DNA of 11,975 nucleotides from Chloromonas sp. AAM2. Lineage: Eukaryota; Chlorophyta; Chlorophyceae; Chlamydomonadales; Chlamydomonadaceae. The notes below the pieces were generated by a model. That model worked only from the letters and a program-made list of their open reading frames with translations. It was not told the origin of the DNA and searched no databases. Location of the stretch: NCBI GenBank assembly GCA_004335635.1, contig QAXH01004926.1, positions 273 through 12,247 of the forward strand, written 5' to 3'. Of the stretch, positions 9,301-11,975 are shown one piece after another. The position numbers were made by a program, and so were the translations under genes. Each line of letters opens with the position of its first letter. Within the stretch, counting starts at the first letter, position 1.

Positions 9301-11132
9301 GAGCGAGCTCAGCTCTGATGTTCCTTCTGTGTGAGCCCTCCACAGCATACACTAAAGCAGGTGAGTGCTGCATGTCCGGTGCGTGACTTCTCTCGGACAC
9401 GTTGCTTGCATGTGATGCACAGGCATGAGTACAACCTTAACGCCCTGCCCTGCTCCCAACATGCACTGTCCATGCCTCATGTGGCCCATGTCTAGTGGCG
9501 CATGGCCTCCTTAAGTGCCTTTCCTGACCTGCAGGCCGCTGGAGAGAGCCTCCACAGTTGCCAGCACACTGGGGGTGGTCCCGGCACTCGGCCGCTCGCC
9601 CATAAGAGCTTCAAGGGACTGAAGACGACCCTGCAGGACGGGACAGGGTTGCGTGTTGGCCTGAATCACTGTGGGTTCATGCTTTGTGGGGTCATGTCAG
9701 GGCCTGAACTGGCAGTCGGCCGAGGGTCAGGGCCTGGCGATTAGGTCTAGGGCTATGGTCCGGGCATAACACTACATGACAGACAGGAGCGTGGCTAGAA
9801 GTTCAATTGAGCCTCATTTTCTCGCCTGGCGCAAGCTGAGGTATATAGTGTGCCTGGTGCCTCTACAGGCCAGTGTGTTAGCTTGCATGTGCTGACAACG
9901 TTTGCAATGCTGCACTGCTTGCTTGCATGTCGCATTAACTGGCCTGGCTGTCATTATCTCATTCCGCACAGCAACAGTCAACACTGCCAATGTCCTAGCA
10001 GTGCTGCACAAGAGCAAACACACTGACTGCAATCAGTTGCAAAGCCATCAATTCATGCCAAGCTCACCAGCAGTTCTGGCACTAACGCCAGTAAGCCTGG
10101 GTCCACGGCCTCAGGAGGCACCTTGCTGGCAAGGAGCTGCCAGATGTCTGGAACCCGGTACGTCTGGCCAACCACCTGCATAACAAAGAAGTTTGCCAGT
10201 TCTGGGACAATTTTTGGACGAGCTTGGCGGTTACTAGGGCCTGCCTGGCTGAAACGCATGGCACCTGTTACATCTCATGCTTGTACGTAATCACATGCCT
10301 AACTTTGTTCGGTATGCTTGTGACACCTGTTGCATCACGTGCATGTGCATCAGCGGGGCATGCTGCATCATGACCATACCATGCCCCTGGTGCTTTCACT
10401 TGCATGCTGCATGGCATGTGCCCCTTACCTGCATGACTCTCTGAAACGCCTGGTAGTCTAGCCGTGGCATGCTGTGGTTTGTGCCCTGGGAAGCGTGCTT
10501 TGCGAAAAGGTCCTGAACATCTGCATTCTCGGCACCTGAATGCAGAAGATGCGACCACATGTGTGGCTGTAGAGTCTGCAAGCTGTGACAGTGTGCCTTC
10601 CATGTGAGTGTGCCGAGTCACAGTGCCCAAGTGGCAATGATGGGTAACGGCGTGAGTTTCAAGCATGCATGTGCTGACAACGCGTGTGCCTGCATGTGCA
10701 CAACCTCGGCTGTGCTGTGTTGATGAGAGTCCCAGATGTAGCTGGCCCCCATGTGTATTGCATATGGCAAGGTTTCGTCCCCATGTCAGCGTGCCCTGCA
10801 GTGTTCGAATCTGCCTGCCTAGCAATTATGCAAGCATGTGCATCGCTCTCCCCGCACCCGATGTAAGCCTTCCCAGCAAGCCAAGGTCCTTCACCAGTAG
10901 CAGAAGCTGCGACTCCGTCATTTTGGCATCCATGAGCGCGCTAGAAGCATTCTTGGAGTTGTGCCTACGGCCAGTACAGCAGATTTAGTCACACCCGATG
11001 CAACTGTGTTTGCCGCGTCGCTGTGGCAGATGCAGCAAACGGACGCTGAATGCTGGAACAAAACACGAACCTGCAGTATTTCAGGAACACTTGCCACGCT
11101 GCGCTGGCATGAACAGCAGGAACCTCGCCCAT
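2637..11132 (-). CDS. 19-exon gene for a ~894-aa p25-alpha-like/coiled-coil protein
   Basis: Exons, 5' to 3' on the minus strand: 11132-11071, 10964-10858, 10535-10429, 10175-10068, 9630-9529, 9141-9043, 8745-8638, 8193-7985, 7430-7355, 7012-6885, 6562-6245, 5803-5708, 4662-4537, 4171-4120, 4003-3948, 3861-3822, 3756-3664, 3502-3449, 3380-2637. The joined length is 2685 nt, or 894 codons plus TGA, and every junction keeps frame. Seen: residues about 12-95 resemble a p25-alpha (TPPP) domain; about 165-370 and 476-690 are Glu/Gln/Leu/Ala-rich helices with heptad-like spacing; 378-440 is an Ala/Gly/Pro insert; about 690-894 is Ser/Pro-rich. No signal peptide or membrane segment is seen. The first in-frame ATG follows an in-frame TAG at 11189-11187. 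I do not recognise a named gene. A microtubule or ciliary role is inference from architecture only. Exons 15, 16 and 18 are the least certain; transcript data could change them. Confidence 0.8.
3449..3502 (-). CDS. exon 18 (possible cassette exon)
   Basis: This 54-nt, 18-codon segment encodes TKLEQSYEAMGSNGSNQH. The acceptor ATATCAG and donor CAC|GTACCG give phase 0 on both sides, so it can be included or skipped without changing frame. The sequence looks helical and coding. The alternative acceptor GGGCAG (exon start 3510) works only with the downstream donor of exon 17. The following intron would be 68 nt. Confidence 0.5.
3664..3756 (-). CDS. exon 17, coiled coil
   Basis: It encodes SVTAVSAQMTQATQEVHAAM and VEMRLQKGSIA. 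The acceptor GTGTTGCAG and donor GCT|GTGAGTG are strong and phase 0. The regular Val/Met/Ala spacing fits a helix. A second donor, A|GTGAAC, lies four bases downstream and could feed an alternative exon 18. Confidence 0.85.
3822..3861 (-). CDS. exon 16 (40 nt)
   Basis: It encodes TRSTTDGKHALEQ after completing a Lys codon. The acceptor is CCGGTCAG and the donor CAG|GTTGTT, phase 0 out into exon 17. The 3' boundary is well supported, because ALEQ joins SVTAVSAQ without a break. The 5' boundary could instead be 3920, giving a 99-nt exon with lower codon bias. Confidence 0.6.
3948..4003 (-). CDS. exon 15 (tentative)
   Basis: It encodes EWSDSAWALAASGFLPVE plus two bases of Lys. The acceptor CTTGGCAG is good; the donor AA|GTATCG is weak. 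It is included because it converts phase 0 from exon 14 to the phase 2 needed by the CAG acceptor of exon 16, and its codons look more exon-like than the alternative. In the alternative, this exon is absent and exon 16 extends to 3920 through acceptor GACCAG. Confidence 0.45.
4120..4171 (-). CDS. exon 14, short charged helix
   Basis: This 52-nt exon completes an Arg codon and encodes RQKEHKQRLATLDTNMQ. The acceptor GGTTTCAG and donor CAG|GTGGGC are good. It fits the continuing coiled coil. Phase 2 in, phase 0 out. Confidence 0.82.
4172..4536 (-). other. intron 13 with telomere-like sequence
   Basis: This intron separates two well-supported exons (donor AG|GTGGGA, acceptor GGTTTCAG). Most of its 5' part is the CCCTAA-like tract annotated separately. 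The rest holds nothing recognised. Confidence 0.75.
4417..4531. repeat. degenerate telomere-like (CCCTAAA-type) tract
   Basis: Words such as AACCCTGACC, CCTAAACTCAGCCC, AAACCCTAGCCC, AACCCTACCCCTAGCCC and AAACCCTTA recur at near 6-8 base spacing, interrupted by 4468-4502. Green algal and plant telomeres use CCCTAAAA/CCCTAAA on this strand, so this is either a decayed interstitial telomere-type array or a telomere-like satellite. Confidence 0.6.
4537..4662 (-). CDS. exon 13, coiled coil
   Basis: It encodes WDMERVQAALTKLNSRVAAL, ERLQRMVEQLNAIGECLEIL and D. It is a textbook amphipathic helix with Leu/Val/Met at a and d spacing. The acceptor is TTGTCTGCAG and the donor AG|GTGGGA, phase 2 on both sides. 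The donor lies only a few bases from telomere-like sequence in intron 13. Confidence 0.88.
4689..4734. repeat. 23-bp tandem duplication, two copies
   Basis: TGTCAATGTGTCAATGATAC followed by AAG (4689-4711), then the same unit ending ATG (4712-4734). Each unit itself contains two TGTCAATG words. It lies 27-72 nt upstream of exon 13, close to its acceptor. Confidence 0.9.
4742..4780 (+). mobile_element. dispersed repeat, truncated copy B
   Basis: TCAGGGTAGGTCAGGGCGG then TGCCCGTCCCGTTCCGTGTC matches the start of copy A at 1495-1532, and the matching breaks after GTGTC. The TGTAA end is missing here. It lies inside intron 12, antisense to the gene. Confidence 0.6.
5206..5241. repeat. (AACCAC)6 microsatellite
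   Basis: Six exact copies of AACCAC in intron 12. The minus strand reads as a false poly-Val frame. Confidence 0.95.
5708..5803 (-). CDS. exon 12, helical segment
   Basis: It encodes WSAEAMARAEAQEIAGKM and then TSIKAKVARGGLS, an Ala/Glu/Lys-rich helix. The acceptor is GCGCGCAG and the donor AG|GTGAGA. The entering G completes a Gln codon from exon 11, and the exit is phase 2 into a Ser codon. The neighbouring intron 12 is the longest in the gene. Confidence 0.83.
5804..6244 (-). other. intron 11 (441 nt)
   Basis: Bounded by donor CA|GTAAGT and acceptor GCGCGCAG. Its middle part (about 5990-6152) looks coding-like on the plus strand; see findings. No minus-strand exon fits here, since the flanking phases already join. 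Confidence 0.7.
6245..6562 (-). CDS. exon 11, Ala/Gly/Pro-rich insert then charged helix
   Basis: This 318-nt exon encodes YAAEQPADKDQGSAGTQPS, a Pro/Ser stretch, eight Ala from a GCT repeat (6414-6438), an EGAAEGAAEGG tract, then a Glu/Arg-rich end SIQRERKRVQ. The low-complexity part is probably a disordered linker. The donor is CA|GTAAGT. The TAA overlapping it would end the frame if the intron were retained. Phase 2 on both sides. Confidence 0.83.
6414..6438. repeat. CAG/GCT triplet repeat in exon 11
   Basis: Eight CAG units on the plus strand, read as GCT (Ala) in the gene. Next to it, 6369-6396 holds a GC-rich 14/15-bp duplication encoding the EGAAEGAAEGG tract. Confidence 0.9.
6563..6884 (-). 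other. intron 10 (322 nt)
   Basis: Donor AA|GTCAGT, acceptor GGTGACTGCAG. It contains a lone tRNA B-box-like word near 6815-6836, which I do not accept as a tRNA. Nothing else is recognised. Confidence 0.75.
6885..7012 (-). CDS. exon 10, strongest coiled coil
   Basis: It encodes CGLVPPPETATKAELATMQD and QLQAKVADLAAHMEETMRM, ending LES plus two bases of Lys. There is a clear heptad-like pattern of Leu/Met/Val. The acceptor is ACCCTGCAG and the donor AA|GTCAGT, exit phase 2. The CGLVPPP opening may mark a hinge between helices. Confidence 0.87.
7013..7354 (-). other. intron 9 (342 nt)
   Basis: Donor AAC|GTGAGA, acceptor ACCCTGCAG. The donor-proximal part (7296-7354) is rich in TGCATGTGTG/GCGTGTGC words. 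No other feature is seen. Confidence 0.75.
7355..7430 (-). CDS. exon 9, short coiled coil
   Basis: This 76-nt exon completes Lys300/301 and encodes RLHDQEQDWAERMRALEEP and then MEQMRN. It is highly charged and helical. The acceptor GTGTGTGCAG and donor AAC|GTGAGA are good, with phase 2 in and phase 0 out. The matching phases with exons 8 and 10 support the model. Confidence 0.85.
7431..7984 (-). other. intron 8 (554 nt) with long polypyrimidine tract
   Basis: Donor AA|GTAAGC, acceptor GTGTGTGCAG. From about 7556 to 7976 the plus strand is strongly C/T-rich (purine-rich in the transcript), with CTGCCC and CCTCCC words. The tract contains the partial duplicate of exon 8. The long plus-strand Pro/Ser/Leu frames across it are composition artefacts. 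Confidence 0.75.
7796..7864 (-). pseudogene. decayed partial copy of the 3' end of exon 8
   Basis: On the plus strand AAGGGTCTCTTGTGCACTCG, then GCCCGCCAGCTC and CGCACCACCCCCTC parallel 7985-8066 of exon 8, including the CTTGAG|GTGAG-like donor position (TTGA|GTGAGA). About a dozen bases are lost and the frame is broken. It probably arose by tandem duplication followed by decay. Confidence 0.65.
7985..8193 (-). CDS. exon 8, helical segment
   Basis: This 209-nt exon encodes DQMKILQSQSGALRSSHATL, then FSELRPSLEP and LQREVEGVVRELAGLQW, ending GSSAQETL plus two bases of Lys. The acceptor TTTTGCAG and donor AA|GTAAGC are both strong, and the exit is phase 2. It has strong GC-ending codon use. A decayed copy of its 3' end sits in the following intron. 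Confidence 0.88.
8194..8637 (-). other. intron 7 (444 nt), GC-AG type
   Basis: Starts CAG|GCGAGTG and ends TTTTGCAG. Nothing else is recognised inside it. Confidence 0.7.
8638..8745 (-). CDS. exon 7, Gln-rich coiled coil, GC donor
   Basis: It encodes 36 residues such as VQSLQQGQQEVQRQLERAL and LRQDLQAVQ, a typical coiled-coil composition. The acceptor TTCCTGCAG is strong. To keep frame with exon 8 (phase 0) the donor must be CAG|GCGAGT, a GC rather than GT donor. The nearby GT (GA|GTGAAA) would break the frame. The remaining donor bases match the strict consensus usual for GC donors. Confidence 0.8.
9043..9141 (-). CDS. exon 6, coiled-coil-like
   Basis: It encodes 33 residues, including GVRADMARQAETLRALEARP and LEALRLE, with Leu/Ala at heptad-like spacing. 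The acceptor GCACGTAG and donor GAG|GTGCGG are phase 0 on both sides. Helix-forming residues dominate. The short Gly-Gly break in the middle suggests two helical pieces. Confidence 0.8.
9142..9528 (-). other. intron 5 (387 nt)
   Basis: Donor CAG|GTCAGG, acceptor GCACGTAG. Near its 3' end it carries a GAGTGATGCAT-type imperfect tandem repeat (9151-9202). The rest is unremarkable. Confidence 0.75.
9151..9202. repeat. imperfect GCATGGAGTGAT tandem repeat
   Basis: GGAGTGATGCAT occurs at 9155-9166 and 9177-9188 with diverged units (TCGAGTGATG, GGAGTGCATG) around it. It lies just upstream of exon 6. Confidence 0.75.
9529..9630 (-). CDS. exon 5, helical linker
   Basis: It encodes 34 residues starting GRLQSLEALMGERPSAG and ending VLATVEALSSGLQ. 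The acceptor CCGTCCTGCAG and donor CAG|GTCAGG are both phase 0. Two short amphipathic helices flank a Pro/Gly/Thr turn. No known motif is seen. Confidence 0.85.
9631..10067 (-). other. intron 4 (437 nt)
   Basis: Donor CTG|GTGAGC, acceptor CCGTCCTGCAG. It contains one copy of the 16-mer GCATGTGCTGACAACG (9885-9900) that recurs in intron 2. Nothing else is recognised. Confidence 0.75.
10068..10175 (-). CDS. exon 4, helix after the p25-alpha-like segment
   Basis: It encodes VVGQTYRVPDIWQLLASKVP and then a Leu-rich stretch ending LVPELL. The acceptor TTATGCAG and donor CTG|GTGAGC are both good and both phase 0. VVGQTYRV may close the p25-like fold. The rest is a Leu-rich linker into the helical region. 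Confidence 0.85.
10429..10535 (-). CDS. exon 3, second half of p25-alpha-like segment
   Basis: The acceptor TGCATTCAG gives a Gly codon across the junction, then AENADVQDLFAKHASQG and MPRLDYQAFQRVMQ. The elements D-V-x-x-x-F-A-K, a Ser/Gly/Asn-rich loop, then L-D-Y-x-x-F match the EF-hand-like second half of p25-alpha domains (DVDxxFxKxK...F/YEEF). The donor is CAG|GTAAGG, phase 0. Splice signals are strong on both sides. Confidence 0.85.
10536..10857 (-). other. intron 2 (322 nt)
   Basis: Donor G|GTGCGG, acceptor TGCATTCAG. Rich in GCATGTG words, it contains the second copy of GCATGTGCTGACAACG (10667-10682). No gene is seen. Confidence 0.75.
10858..10964 (-). CDS. exon 2, core of p25-alpha-like segment
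   Basis: The acceptor is GGCCGTAG and the first base completes Arg21. It encodes HNSKNASSALMDAKM then TESQLLLLVKDLGLLGRLTS. The pattern of a polar loop, M-D/N, then a hydrophobic helix ending K-D-x-G-L-L followed by L-T is the same order as in p25-alpha proteins (there typically ...K-L-C-K-D then V-T-x-x-D-V). The donor is TCGG|GTGCGG, phase 1. The neighbouring exon supplies the expected next helix. Confidence 0.8.
11071..11132 (-). CDS. exon 1, start codon and N-terminus
   Basis: Starts MGEVPAVHASAAW and ends with two bases of an Arg codon (phase 2). The ATG has A at -3 and G at +4. An in-frame TAG lies 54 nt upstream with no other in-frame ATG between, which is why this start is chosen. 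The donor is AG|GTTCGT. The last residues, WQVFLKYC, begin the p25-alpha-like segment, where family members have an F..F/YA-type opening helix. An additional upstream coding exon is unlikely but not excluded. Confidence 0.75.
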
Positions 11133-11916
11133 TCTATGATTACGGCCTCTGTACACAGCGCATCGGGTTGGGTATTTTGGGCTGCTCTACAGGGATTACT
11201 ACGAGGATTACATGTACGGTCATCATGGTCTATCATCGGTTGCCGGTTTTTAACTGCCGGGGTTCGAGTTTGCAGGGGCAAGCCAGAGGCTGCGCATCCC
11301 GGTCGCATGCAAGTCCCGATCGGCTCAGCTTCGCACGTACCACTGGCCTCACCGTACAGTGGCTTGCAATGAGCTGCATGGATCACCTGTACGTCAGTGG
11401 TTGGTTCAGTACACGAGCTGACGCAGTACACGCGATCATCAAAGCCATGTAAAGTGGGTTTGATACCACTCGGAACGATATGTCCAGAAGGACAGTTATA
11501 TCCTGCCATGCCCAAATGAGCGAATTCTTTGCGGCAAGGGATAGAGACTGCAATGTGCCGGAAAGCCGCGTGCATGGCGATCACTAACATGCAACATCAG
11601 CACAGCATGTCATTCCATACACTTGGTTGAGGCATAACAGCTTCGTTAGAGATAGCAATGCTTGTGTTGTAGATCCTGCTCTCTTGCCTCCGGTGCGACG
11701 GGCTTGGGCGTCTAGGCTGTCCCCCTGGCCTGTTTCCGTTCTCAGACGTTTGGCTTTAGGCTAGCATTTTTTGAGTGTTTGTTGTCTGCATTGCTTCAAG
11801 GCAGCCGTATTTCCTTTGTTCGCCTGGCACGTGTTGCTTGCTGGGCGGCATGTGCACAGCCCTTTCACTGAAATGACAGGTTCAGCAATGTCCGCTTGGG
11901 ATGGATGCACGATACG
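11133..11916 (-). promoter_or_regulatory. 5' leader and presumed promoter region
   Basis: This DNA lies upstream of the ATG at 11132. An in-frame TAG at 11189-11187 bounds the coding region. A TATA-like word (GATATAAC on the minus strand, about 11496-11503) lies some 370 nt upstream, but its role is unproven. The 169-codon minus frame at 11590-11081 has no domain and poor composition. The plus strand from about 11690 to 11860 is T/G-rich, like an algal 3' UTR, but no gene is visible for it. Confidence 0.35.
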
Positions 11917-11975
11917 TATATGTATTTACACCAGGGAAGCCGTCAGAGGACACGGAACGGGATGGGCACCGCCCT
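11917..11975 (-). mobile_element. dispersed repeat, TGTAA-terminated copy C (cut by window end)
   Basis: The minus strand from 11975 reads AGGGCGGTGCCCATCCCG, CGTGTCCTCTGACGG, CTTCCCTGGTGTAA, then an AT-rich TACATATA end at about 11917. It closely matches copy A at 1501-1569 in opposite orientation. TGTAA is at 11930-11926. The element continues beyond the window, so its body cannot be judged. Confidence 0.65.

Noticed and set aside
11256..11275. Second B-box-like word (GGGGTTCGAGTTT, plus strand)
   Set aside because: No T-stem, anticodon arm or acceptor stem; too little to call a tRNA.
11081..11590. Minus-strand 169-codon frame
   Set aside because: Cys/Arg/Pro-rich with no family signature; it overlaps exon 1 in a different frame, and exon 1 is better supported.

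Overview
The window looks like nuclear DNA of a green alga, most likely of the order Chlamydomonadales. The reasons are many short exons of about 100 nt split by introns of about 65 to 1045 nt, CTGCAG acceptors and GTGAGT/GTAAGT donors, GC-ending codons in the exons, alanine and glycine homopolymer-type tracts, and dispersed repeats that end just after TGTAA, the polyadenylation signal of these algae. No bacterial operon layout, rRNA or tRNA is visible. Species cannot be fixed from the sequence alone.

The centre of the window (11132 down to 2637) is one long minus-strand gene. I reconstructed it by hand as 19 coding exons whose splice phases all agree, giving a protein of about 894 residues. 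It starts with a segment that resembles the p25-alpha (TPPP) fold, residues about 12-95. A long alpha-helical, coiled-coil-like region follows, interrupted by an Ala/Gly/Pro-rich insert, and the protein ends in a Ser/Pro-rich, probably disordered tail. No membrane segment or signal peptide is visible. Proteins of this architecture in green algae are often ciliary or cytoskeletal, but that is only an inference here. Exons 1-14, 17 and most of 19 are well supported. Exons 15, 16 and 18 have plausible alternatives, which are given.

Left of the gene (1-2636) there is no convincing functional gene. Positions 240-437 (minus) hold a relic of the endonuclease domain of a non-LTR retrotransposon. A dispersed repeat ending in TGTAA lies at 1495-1569. 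Right of the gene (11133-11975) are a short 5' leader, promoter-side DNA without recognised genes, and a second copy of the same repeat in opposite orientation at 11917-11975. A truncated third copy sits in intron 12. The introns carry further structure: telomere-like CCCTAA-type tracts, a 23-bp tandem duplication, an (AACCAC)6 microsatellite, a long polypyrimidine tract containing a decayed copy of the end of exon 8, a GC-AG intron, and a coding-like stretch on the opposite strand in intron 11.
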